Below, piece by piece: positions 53,855 to 64,000 of a stretch of DNA of 64,000 bases. The DNA comes from Pseudofabraea citricarpa (lineage: Eukaryota > Ascomycota > Leotiomycetes > Helotiales > Dermateaceae). Within the stretch, counting starts at the first letter, position 1. Every line of letters begins with the position of its first letter. The position numbers and the translations under genes were made by a program. The DNA is taken from NCBI GenBank assembly GCA_029641185.1, contig JAPWGK010000016.1, positions 682,001 to 746,000 on the forward strand, in the 5' to 3' direction. The notes beneath the pieces were generated by a model, which did no database searches, was not told the origin of the DNA, and saw only the letters and a list, made by a program, of their open reading frames with translations.

Positions 53855-56800
53855 TTAGGATGCAGCGCTACCGAACATGTCGAAGACAGAACGAGGTGCT
53901 TTGTAGGCACCAATACTGACGCCCTGGTATTCCATGTCGAGACTACAGGATGTGTTAGTTTTTCAGCGGTCTACGAGCAGTCTACGAGTAAGAATAGAGG
54001 GGGGGGGGAGAAGTAAATGCTTACTCGAATGCTTTTGGTCCACCCATCTCTAGACCTTTCTCTGTCGTCCATACAGGTGGTGCGGGGAGAGCAATGACAT
54101 TTACCCTCAGACCGTACTTGTAATCCGAGATACCGAGGGGTGCTCCGTTTGCCATGTCCAAAAACTGTAGTTTCAAAATTAGCACTTGTTCTGGAGTTGT
54201 GTAAGGCATGTCTTTTTCTCGTACCGTGATCAGATCAGGACAGCATGCCAAGACTTTATCCTCTCTACCCTCAACCTTCTCGATCGCCACGAGATTCTCA
54301 TTTTCAAAATCTACCAGGAGTGATGACGGCGCAGACTTATTGCCATCGACTAAGATCTGCTCGATTAAGACACTCCCACGCGTGAAGCCTTCTGCTACTT
54401 TGCGAGTGACAGAGATGATCTTCCCACTGAAGAGCAGAACACCGCTTTCAGCTTCGAGAAGTGCGTTTACGGTGTCCTTCTTCTGCGAGCGTGCTAGAGC
54501 AATGGTGCGGCCGATGTTCCAGGCTACCCAGGAATTAGCTAACTTTCTCTTGTCTTGCGGGATCGTCCCAACACGCTACTACTTACCGTATGAATAACTA
54601 TTTTGAGGTAGGGCCTTAGCCTCGGCGCCCGTCATAGGGTTCACACACATTCCTGCCAGTGAACCTTGATCGGTGCATGCATCACGCATGCTATCTTCAG
54701 CGGCGAGGTTATCGGCCGCTTTCAAGAATACCTAGTTACACTATTAGCATAATCATGGTTGATCAAAACTCTTCTGACATACCTCTTGCTTGCCACATCC
54801 ATCTGCAACTGCAGAGGGAGTAACCGGTACATCTGTTAGACATCTTACTGTCTGCCATACTTTAGGGTAGGCTCTGGCGACACAATCCGTATCGAGGGTA
54901 CTCTTGTTAAACCGGCTACCTGCCAAAAGTGCCTCGAATGCGTTCATACCTCCAATTTCATTGGGGATGACACAGTCAAAAGACTCAAGACCAACAGCAT
55001 CCATTACACATTTCATAGACTGTACTACTCTGTGTATTGTTAGTGTTATACTCCAGGAGAGCGCAAATGACTTACTCCTCAAGTCCAGGAATACGTTCTA
55101 AATAGACACTTGGCGATCCCTCATTGAAGTTAGTCAAGTAGATCATGATTTATAACGATGTACCTTACCATAAGCCCCGCGGCAAGAATAACAGCATCAT
55201 CAGGTATAGTGTGCTGGTTCAGAATCTTGATGTCTTTCCCTTCTTTCAGAGCCATCATGCAAGCAAGATATGTTGGATATGGTTCTCCACAACTACCAAC
55301 ACCCAAAACCCCAGTTCCATCAACAAGAAAATCGAGATCCGTTTCGGACAGATACCAAGTATCACCTTCAATGCGCGGCCGGTAATCCTGTAGGTCGATC
55401 TTTTCTTTCACTTCATAAGTTGATCCTTTGCCATTCACTATCAATTCATCTGTGACGGGCTTTCTGAACTCGTCGCTGCGGTACGTTTCGGTTTGCCCGT
55501 TCGAATCGTCGAACCCTGGAAGTAGATCACCTACCACTCTAACCAGAACTCTTGTCGCCCCGTTTGTTACGTATGATACAGGTACCACCTCAATCTCCAC
55601 GACGTCGATCGTTTTAATGTCGCCGCCAGCTGCGACACAACGCTCAGTTGCAAGAGTTTTGGCGTTTTCTATCTCTTGATCGATTGTATTGTGTCCTGGT
55701 ACGACAACTGTATCAACAGCACCACTAATCTTTCCAACCTGATTATACATTAGTAGTGCAAGATGTGGATCGCCGAACCCAATGCTTACCGCTGCACCGA
55801 CTGCATTAGCTACTTCGAGGAACTTTGGTCTAACGATCTCACCAACGCCAGCGATCTTGCTACCAATGATTATACTGCCTCCACCAACAAGTATTAGTTT
55901 TGCGTCGCCTTGCTTGGTTTTCACCAAATCAATGGCTTGTTCAACGGCTCTTTCGATTTCACGAAGACCACTACTCCTAATTTCTTGAGAAACATGAGCA
56001 GCAGTCCTCTCGTTGTGAAGCGCTAAATCTGTTGCCTATTCGTGTTAGCAATGACGCGAGCAACAATGGTTCAAGAATAAGACTTTACGGTTAAGGTGTT
56101 GCCCCCAAAGGCGATGCCTTCTTGCTCTAGTCGTGGTCCAAGCGAATCTGGGCCAACCGAGGTACGCCCCTTATCGGAAGTACGTACAAACGAACCGCCA
56201 CCAATGGCTATGCTGCGTACATCCGGTATCGTAAAATTCGTTCTCACTCCAGCTATCTTAACATACGCAGCTGATTGTCTTGGATAGCCGCTTTTTAGCA
56301 AGCAGCAAATATCGGTGGTAGTACTAAGAGTATTTATTAGTGATTGTGAAGTATGGAAATAGTTCAATGCATACCCTCCAACGTCAACAACAAGAACTTC
56401 TCTATCATCATCATCTGGCGCTTCCACTCCCTTTGCAAGTAATGCGGCTCCTCTAGCACTGTTTGTCGGCCCAGAAGAGAAACAGCGTACAGGGTATTCT
56501 GCAGCAGTTGTAGCTGTACTGAGTGTTCCATCATTCAACGTAATATACAATTTACCACGACCTAGCTCGTGGACAGCGTATGCAAAGCCAGCGATAACAT
56601 GGCGAGCAAATCTTCTTAAGCTTGCATTCAGTATGCTGGCGTTCTCTCGCTCGATAAAGCCCAATCTTCCGATGGCGTATGAGCACGAAATGTCATATCC
56701 AGGTCCTAGTTCTGCAGCAAGAATTGCACGGGCGTCTTCTTCTTGTTTTGGGTTCGAGGGTGAATAGACTCCGATAACAACTATACTGGTTATGGACTTA

Positions 56801-57551
56801 TCCTTAATGATGGCTGCCTGCTCTTTAAGTTGCTGTTCGTTCAGCTCTAGAATGATAGAACCATCAACTGTAGAAAGGTCAGAAATCAACCCTTAGACTC
56901 GATAAGCGATGGTGGCAAGCACATACCTTGGTATCCACCATCAACATATCCATAATGGCCTTCCATCAAGGTGCGAAGAGTTGGTGGGAAATCAACTAAG
57001 GTTGTTGTTAGTTCGGCTAACGAGAGTTGCTAAGTAGAATAGTACCGAAAGGTGGCGATCCTCTGGAGTAAGGTCCGCATAATCTGATGACTGCCACTTT
57101 ATCTAGCTTGCTAGAATCTTGCTCCAAGACTGCGTTCACGAATTGCTGTGAAGAATTAGAGTAAATTCAAGGAAAGTGACTTGAATCAAACATCGAAATC
57201 GAAGCTCTTGGGGCATGCCAGTTGGGTTCTTCACACGGATGTGATCAAGTGTGCCCACCTGACTGACAATGGTGAGGTAAAACGTACCGTTGTGCCAATC
57301 TTGACGGAATTAACGCTTGCTGCCGGTATGTTTGCTTTCTTCATCACGGCCTGTATAGCATGCTCGACACCAGCCTGGATATCAGGCGTCGTCGGAGTCT
57401 TGTGCCATGCCACAACATTGTTCTCTTGCAGCACTACCGCATCCTGAATCAAGTCAGCGAGTGCCTCGAGGTCTTCTTAACACCTGCTTACGGTGTTGGT
57501 CCCCCCAACGTCGATTCCAATGACACAGGATAGGATTTTGGATGGCATCAT
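53855..57551 (-). CDS. Hydantoinase/oxoprolinase (HyuA-like) fused to DUF917 domain, 963 aa
   Basis: Fourteen exons: 57551-57492, 57443-57288, 57145-57046, 56995-56927, 56867-56375, 56323-56089, 56035-55790, 55738-55169, 55119-55076, 55029-54783, 54731-54587, 54523-54225, 54164-54025, 53942-53855; the sum is 2892 nt with every phase matching. N-terminal half is the ATP-dependent hydantoinase A/5-oxoprolinase type: phosphate loop GIDVGGTNTD (12-21), second sugar-kinase-fold loop VVDVGGTTTDICCL (~288), GGGSFVR and ILVGGGSIIIGSKI. C-terminal half (~583-955) is DUF917: DLDFLVDGTGVLGVGSCGEPYPTYLA, VIPNEIGGMNAFEALLAGS, and GYxxGxV-like barrel at the end. The family hydrolyses cyclic amides such as hydantoins or oxoproline with ATP; substrate here unknown, cytosolic. 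Intron 7 (55789-55739, 51 bp) is in frame without stops. Divergent from an Atg22-like transporter. Confidence 0.9.
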
Positions 57552-58935
57552 GACATAGAGGTGCGGAGGCGGGACAAGAATAAGAAAGGAGGAAGTGCTA
57601 GTCTATTAAGAACAAAAGACTTCATGCTCGAACGGGTAGCATTGATTGCCGTTTGAAAGGCCGTTGACCCCAGAATAATTTCGCCGACAGTAGAAGGCGG
57701 AATATTTCACGCACTTGCGGCATCCGCATCTCTTACTCGCTCGGCACAGATTCGTCTGGAGAAATGCCTACACAATGGTATAGTAGACACCGGGCTCCAG
57801 GGTGATCGGTAAGAGTTCAGCATCCATAACAAAGCGGTCATCGGCTAGATTTGATTCTCGAGAGTTCCCTCGGGAAGAGCTGTGAGTGAGCACAGCGCAC
57901 CGAGTGAGCGAAGGAAGAGCAAGCCAGCAAGAGGGTTCAAGTCATGGAGAGCGAGCGATAGGACAGGATAGGTTGGCCTGCACAATGGTGGAGGTCTGCC
58001 AGCTTTGGGCAAGTCCTTCCTGGAGGCCGAATAGAATGCTTGAGGAAGTCGCAATCCGCAAGGCTGCAGATGGAATTCGTTCCAGTTCGTCCCGACAACA
58101 TGGAGGCGAGCACGATGGAGTGGAGGATGGCGGAGTTGATGGTGGCTCTGGAGGCTTGCAGACTCGTAGGTTGTGAGCGATTTCGTAACACCGTCCAGGG
58201 AATGCCATCTTGACCCAATCAGGCACATGGCGATGTGTGAGGCCTCAGGCACCCGTCGGCTAGATAGCGATGGGAGTCTGCTTCGAGTTACGTCGCTCCT
58301 CACGACTTAATAATGATGCCATGCACATCCCGTACTTCGTAGTGCATCCAATCCTCCGACATAATAATGATGTGCCAACAAGGACCGGCCGCAAAAGGAG
58401 TCGATGTCGTCGTACTGACCAGTCTGACCTTCATAGGTAGGCGACGACTACGCATAACCTAACCCTGCTTCCGGCATATCATCAGGAGCCCCACCCGCAC
58501 TCCCTACAAGGACACCCTACGACTCTTGCGGTGCTGCCAATAAACCCTGCTGCCTCTGTTTGTCGACTTGCACAGGAGAGACGTCGGCATGCTGGCGCAC
58601 GAGGAGGCATGGGGGGGTATGATTTGGGCCATGGGGCAGGATGCGTGCCCTGGCGCCTGTACAACCACCACATTCTGAAGCAGAGACTCGCACCACAGCA
58701 ATAACAAGCCTGCGGGAGTTGCCATCGCTCTAGGTACCGTAGGGGTCCTTTATAGCACACGTCCTCCCGCAGCGATCGCAGCTTTTTTTTTTCTTGCCCA
58801 GTGTTGTCACCGGCTACTCACCGCAACTACCGCCATCGCCTCGACGTCCACTGCGAGTCCTCCACAGAGTTCGAAGGCTTTTCATAACCCTCTCTTGGAT
58901 TGGCTGGCTAGGTCGTGCATGCACTCACACTCGCT
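57552..58935. promoter_or_regulatory. Divergent promoter, hydantoinase-DUF917 / Atg22-like transporter
   Basis: 1384 bp. Contains a direct repeat GACWTAATAATGATG at 58304-58318 and 58358-58372 (14 of 15 identical, 54 bp apart) and a few GATA-type sites (CGATAG near 57954, AGATAG near 58263). Overlapping antisense frames at 57845-58303 have no recognisable content. T-tract at 58783-58792. Confidence 0.45.
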
Positions 58936-60683
58936 ATGGCTGCACAAGAGCAAGATGCTATCGGGAAGCTGCCCTTCTCTGCTGCCGCAGCTCCTGACCC
59001 AGAGAACAGCGTAGACCTGGCTCCCTCTGACTTGCACCATTATCAACCCATTGGTGCTCCGGCAACAAAGAAAGAGGTCTACTCCTACTATGCGTATTAT
59101 GCGGGCAACAATGGTATTGGATCCTTCCAATAGTAAGCCACTCTATGACCGAGTTGCGTCTGCAAAAACTAATCCTGCAGTTCCAATTTGTTGTTCCAGA
59201 ACTTGATCTACCAGGCTGGATTCAATCCCAACGTGCTCCCACTCGGAAGTTCGCCCTGCGATGTCGACGAGACAGCACCATGTCATGTATTCTGGGGAGG
59301 GGGAAACAAGACCAAATCATACTCGTCGGTAGTCCTGATCGCCACCGGGCTGACCTTTGTCTCGCAAGCCCTTTTGTTCATTGGAGTTGGATCACTTGCA
59401 GATTATGGTACCTGGAATCCCTGGGTTGTGCGCGTGTTCTCTGTTCTCTGCTGGGCCTTTGAATTTGGATTTTTAGGAGTTACTACCGCGGCAAAATGGA
59501 GAACTGCCATGGCTCTCTATATCTTGAGCAGTAAGTAACCCCCACTTGTTCAAGCCAAACGATGAAGCTGATGTGATTTTATTTGTCAGGTGTTACATTT
59601 TGGGCATCCTATGTGTTTTTCAACGCGATATTTCCCAAGTTGTCCCACGATCTTCCAGAAGTCCGAACTGCGACCGAAGAATATCTCAATGGCAACATGT
59701 CCGAGGAGGATTACGAGCGTAAGTGCTCCATGGCACGGTCGAAAATCATGAACATGAGTTATGGATGGAACAATATTGGATTTACCATTTGCGGAGCTCT
59801 TTCGCTAGCTGCTCTTGCTGGTATCGGAGCCAATGATTCAGTGGCTAAGAACAACCTGGGATACTCGGTTGCAGTAGCTGTCTGCACTGGCTTTTGGATT
59901 GTTCTAGCCATTCCTTGGTTTCTATGGGAGAAGAAACGTCCTGGTCCAAAATTGCCTACAAACACAAGCTACGTTACACTCGGTTTCAAGCAGACTTGGT
60001 TTGCTGCTAAACAAGTTGTCCGCCTCTCGCAAACGTTTTGGTATCTCGTCGCCTTCTTCCTTTTGGCCGACGGTGTTTCCACAACAATTACTCTCATCTC
60101 AATTGCGCAATCGCGCGTTGTGGTATTTTCTGCTACGCAAAACACCTATCTTATTATGGTTCAGGGAGGATCAGCAGCCGTGGGAGTATTTGGCGCATAT
60201 TTCGTCCAGAAAATGTTCGGATTGCGTACCAAGACGATGTTACAATGGTCGAATTTCGGATGCTTGCTTGTGGCCCTCTGGGGAATGATTGGCATCTGGA
60301 CCTCCAAAGTTGGTTATCACAATCTATGGGAGTTCTGGCTTTTCAACGCGCAATACGGCTTCACCATGGGGGCTCAGTTTTCATACGGGCAGGCTTTCAT
60401 GGCAGAGTTGGTACCCCGCGGAAGAGAGTACATGTTTTTTGGGCTCCTAGGAATCGTATCTAAGGGGTCTGCCTGGATTGGGCCGATTGTGTGCAGTGCG
60501 ATCGTGGACGCTAATGGGAACCAGTACACTGCATTTCCGTTTGCGGCTGCTCTGATCTTCGTACCTTGGATCGGCATTTTCTTCATTGACGAGGTCAAGA
60601 GCAGGAAGGAGTGTGCTGAGTATCTAGCACGGGAGGCTGCGGACCTGAGAAAGGTGTCTGTTGATGATTCCAAGACCATCTAA
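58936..60683 (+). CDS. Atg22-like transporter (vacuolar amino-acid effluxer family), 546 aa
   Basis: Three exons, 58936-59132, 59181-59530, 59590-60683; introns of 48 and 59 bp with GTAAGC/GTAAGT donors join SFQY-SNLLFQNLIYQAG and LSS-VTFWASYVFF in frame. Soluble N-terminus with VYSYYAYYAGNNGIGSF, the Atg22 N-terminal signature, then eleven or twelve hydrophobic helices, including LFQNLIYQAGFNP, FWASYVFFNAIFPKLSHDLP, SYGWNNIGFTICGALSLA, FLLADGVSTTITLISI, FGAYFVQKMFG, and YGQAFMAELVPRGREYMFFGLLGIVSKGSAWIGP. Yeast Atg22 exports amino acids from the vacuole; filamentous fungi have many paralogues, and this one, beside a hydantoinase and regulator gene, may carry a different nitrogenous compound. 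Localisation cannot be told from sequence. Confidence 0.88.
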
Positions 60684-61561
60684 TTTACTGCGATATCAAT
60701 GTGAAGCTGCATTACCTGTCTGTACCTATATACCCCTAATGCCAGGTCCCTGGATGTAATAGCACACATAATATCATTGTTATTTCGAGTGTTGCATCCC
60801 ACATGAAACCACAGACCAACCGCAATTCCGCGAAAATGATACTGTAATGTCATCGAGATCGCGTCTTGGTGGACCTCCGAATCCTACACGTTAATCTCGA
60901 CGGACCACGTCCCAAGGGAGTTAGCAGCCAGCGATCACCTTCCAAGGCTTCCATGCTGTCTCTCATATCCAAGGTGTGATGCCTGTTCGGGAAATATTGG
61001 GCCGGCACATGCAGAGAACTACCGCCATAGGTATGTCGAGCCATTGCTTCGAGATCGGAGCCAGATCTGAAGCCAGCAGAAACGGTTGGCAACGGAAGAT
61101 GAAAACAAATGCAGGAGATGGTCGATTGGGACTGTGAGGCTTTATGGGTAGGCCTAGGCACTCGGGAAACGGGATGTGGGTTGGTCCTCACGGCTCAAGG
61201 GCTCAAGGGAGGAGACTGGACAATTGGACCCCTGAGCCTAACCACGGCTTCCCCATGATCACGATGTAAATGAGGAGACTTGATGTCCACAATGCGACAT
61301 GTTAAGCCCCGCCCAGGCTGACATTAAGACTCCCAGCCTCTCAGGCCGAGCACAGACAAGCTGGAGAGGGGCTTCGTGGTGCAGAGGACGCTGGATTGAG
61401 TCAAGCGCGCGGAACTTTGAATGATCCCCCCGGGAGCTATGATCCAACGACAGCAGTGAACCTTCTCGCCTCCATGCGATGAACTTCTGTCAACTGTAAA
61501 ATCATCACGCGCATCCCCGACCAGAGGATGCCCTCAACTCTCGTCCATCGCAACACTCAAC
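60684..61561. other. Intergenic upstream of Zn2Cys6 gene
   Basis: 878 bp; 3' end of the transporter gene and promoter of the regulator gene. No gene supported. Confidence 0.5.
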
Positions 61562-63378
61562 ATGGCTCCCGGCAAAGGCATCAAGCCTCCCGTGCAGCGC
61601 ACAACCACAGGTCTGCTTCCCGCATCGCAGCGCGCCCTCTGCCCTCCCCCAGCTGCTCAGCCCAGTTAGCTAACGCATCTCAAAGGCTGCTTGACGTGTC
61701 GCGGTGGTAAGGTCAAGTGCGACGAGGGAAAACCATCCTGTGGGCGTTGTCAAAGACTGTTGCTAGAATGCACTTGGCAGCAGAAACTGCCCAAAGGCGA
61801 GTCCCGGGTCAAGCGGACACATCAAAACGAGTCTTCCAAAGCCATCGTGGCCACCACTTCGCGCATGGACTCCGTACAGATGCGACGGCTCCCAAAGGAT
61901 ACGTTTGTGGTTGAGTTCCCAAATGTCACGAGAACGACAATTCCTTTCATCCACCATTTCGTAAGACCAGCCCTCGAGCCTTGCACATTTTGTGGGGATG
62001 CAGATCACTAATATCCATCCAGATCACATTTTGCTCGAGAATGATCGCCTATGCTAATGACAGCGAGTCGAATCCATTCTACATGGAACTGGTTCCCTAT
62101 GCAACCAGCTCACCAGCGCTGCTTCATTCCATGATTGCACTTGCAGCTGGTCACTTGGCACGTGTCCAACCTCAACACGAAAAGGTCGCCACCAAGCATT
62201 ACTCGATGGCGCTGCGTGAGTTGAATACGGCGCTCTCCAACCCGACTACTGCACGCTCTAATTCAACCCTTGGCTCATGCTTAATATTATGTGTTTATGA
62301 GGCAAGAAATTCAACAACGGTTCTGCATTATCTTACTTGCTAACACGCATCAGATCTCACTGTCAGATAATTGTCGCTGGAAAGAGCATTTGCAGGGAGC
62401 TCGAGATTTGATCAAGTACCGTGGAGGTCCTCAGTCATCCAACTTTCTCACCCGATTTTTTGCCTTGCTTGACGTCTCGGGTTCATTATTTGCAGGTCGC
62501 AGTCCCTTGCTTGAAGGAAATTACTGGATCGAAGATTCACCATCTAACAATCCAAATGGTGCCAAGCTCAAGAGTACTGGATCAAGCTGGCCATCATATG
62601 ACGCGGACGGGGTGATGGTAGAACATTTCCATACCTTAATGACGTTCATGGCAAGACTGTCTGGCCTATCCGCGGATTCCATGACCGATGCTGGTCGAGA
62701 GCATCCAGAGCTAATCCAGGAGAAGGCCAACCAAATTCATACGGATCTTATGGCATGGTGGTTGCAAGTCCCGGCCGAACTGCGAGATCAACCTATAGAC
62801 TGGCGAAATCAAGACCGCAAACTGTCGAGCGCTGAAAAGCTCGAGGCCGAATCATTTGACAGCACTAAAGCATGTGTGTGCTCCTGTGTTATTTACTTGA
62901 ACCATATTGTCGATCCACTTTGCAAAGGCCCACAGAATGATCGCGTTGCTCTTGCTATCAAGACGATATTTGACATTGCCAAAGAGATGCCGGAAGGTGT
63001 TGGACTGGAGATGGGTCTTCATTGGGGCTTGTTCTCAGCTGGTGCTGCTCTATTCAACGATCTCGAAAATGAGGACTTGGTTCGCAGAAAACTCAGTTCA
63101 AAGAGTAGTATTAGTCTCTACGTATGTCACATATTCTTTCTTGGTCTTCTTTCTAACCCAAAATAGTATGCGGATCGAGCACTCGAACTCCTAGAAGTTG
63201 TTTGGGAGAAGCAACACAAATACGACACAAGGTTTGACTGGAGAATGGTTCAAAAAGAATTGGGTAGCAATGTGTAAGTCTCATGGTCCCAGATTTTTCC
63301 TTGGTCGCGTGTAACGCCATGACCAACACAAAATCCAATGCTAATCGACATATATTTTACAGGTTCATACTATGCTGA
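61562..63378 (+). CDS. Zn2Cys6 transcription factor with fungal-specific regulatory domain, 497 aa
   Basis: Six exons: 61562-61610, 61686-61960, 62023-62301, 62354-63121, 63167-63273, 63363-63378; all phases match. The first intron interrupts the DNA-binding domain just before the zinc cluster. Cys18, 21, 28, 35, 38, 45 form a canonical C-x2-C-x6-C-x6-C-x2-C-x6-C cluster (GCLTCRGGKVKCDEGKPSCG). The remainder is the all-helical fungal-specific domain 2: SSPALLHSMIALAAGHLA, KHYSMALRELNTALSN, SCLILCVYEISLSDNCRW, HLQGARDLIKYRGGP, and AWWLQVPAEL. Intron 3 (62302-62353) has a GC donor (GCAAGA) with GCTAAC branch and CAG acceptor. The protein ends with a mini-exon coding FILC. Nuclear; by position a candidate pathway regulator for the two upstream genes. 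Confidence 0.88.
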
Positions 63379-64000
63379 GAACACCATATCTGCCACTGAT
63401 ATCTGTAGCAGACAGATTCTGCGAAAATTCTCTCCGACCCTCATATACGAGGTTGCCAGGCCAGACTCCGAGCTTGAAACTTTAAAGTCAACACATTACG
63501 CAGAAGAGTCTGGAAATGGCGTGCCGCAGCATCAATGCACACCCTCAGATTCCCACTGTGAGGCTCTGATTGGCGCCATGGCTAAGAAATGCCGAACGCT
63601 AGCTAGCCCCACGCCCCCTTCAAAATATGGAGCCGTGAGTGCACAGACGCTGTCACATTGGGTTAGGGGCCGGAGTTCTCCTTGAGGCGACCTTCGGACA
63701 GTCCTCAGTTTTAGCTGTCCAGGACAGTTGAGACTGAATTGCATGCGCTATACTAGCTTGAAGAGGCACGAATCTATCGGTGTTTAGTTGATCTTCATCA
63801 AAGCAGATCAGACCATATCTGGGATATCAACTTGTCATCAGAGGTTGGCTGTTGAGGACTAAACGTTCCAAGAAGAGTTACCAAGAGACGTGGCTTGGAC
63901 TTGCGTATTTAGAGCGATCCGAGCTATTGGGTTGCGGCACAACCAAACTTCTTTCGGTGCTCGTAAGCCATTTTTAATCACGATACGCTTCCCATTGAAA
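63379..64000. other. Intergenic, no gene seen
   Basis: 3' flank of the regulator gene to the window end. The frame 63338-63685 overlaps the last intron/exon and has no recognisable content. Confidence 0.45.

Noticed and set aside
57845..58303. Overlapping antisense ORFs in the divergent cluster promoter
   Set aside because: No recognisable motifs; several frames open at once, as in biased non-coding DNA.
1..64000. tRNA, rRNA, CRISPR arrays or intact transposase/reverse-transcriptase genes
   Set aside because: No canonical B box with tRNA fold, no spaced repeat array and no DDE or RT motif was found by eye; a covariance-model scan would be needed to exclude small RNAs.

Overview
This window is nuclear DNA of a filamentous ascomycete (Pezizomycotina), possibly a Leotiomycete/Helotiales member; that last rank is a guess from protein flavour only. 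Evidence for the kingdom: genes on both strands are interrupted by 40-90 bp introns with GTRNGT donors, CTAAC/CTGAY branch sites and YAG acceptors, and the proteins are fungal types (Snt1, Zn2Cys6 factor, Mid2-like sensor, hybrid histidine kinase, GH76, Dal5-type permease). Splice models were built by hand; nearly all close with a consistent reading frame from ATG to stop.

Layout. 1-5000: CWC27 spliceosomal cyclophilin (-, runs off the window), an unknown Ser/Pro-rich ORF (+), deoxyhypusine synthase (-, with a GC-AG intron). 5.8-12.4 kb: a very large SNT1-like SANT/polyglutamine co-repressor gene (+). 13-21.5 kb: SRPBCC protein (+), a Cys-rich unknown (+) convergent with histone H2A.Z (-), a fungal-specific unknown (+), a tandem dimeric alpha/beta-barrel protein (-). 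22-27.6 kb: cytosolic GH31 glycosidase (-) divergent from a 9-exon Dal5-type permease (+). 27.6-31 kb is almost gene-free; then a MARVEL-like membrane protein (+) and DPH2 (-). 34-44.4 kb: cytochrome P450, short-chain dehydrogenase and secreted GH76 (all -), adenine phosphoribosyltransferase (+) and a LaeA-like methyltransferase (+). 44.7-53 kb: a Mid2/Wsc-like cell-surface sensor (-) and a GAF-type hybrid histidine kinase (+). 53.8-63.4 kb: a 14-exon hydantoinase/oxoprolinase-DUF917 fusion (-) divergent from an Atg22-like transporter (+), followed by a Zn2Cys6 regulator (+).

How the genes may work together. Much of the window is unrelated housekeeping (splicing, hypusine, diphthamide, H2A.Z, Set3-type repression, adenine salvage). 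Two sets look functional: the GH31/permease divergent pair (uptake plus intracellular hydrolysis) and the hydantoinase-DUF917/Atg22-like/Zn2Cys6 trio, which has the enzyme-transporter-regulator form of a catabolic cluster. The most novel non-coding item is a dispersed repeat of about 220-245 bp with a Pol III A-box-like head, present in two inverted copies (14.3 and 41.7 kb) and resembling a tRNA-derived SINE.
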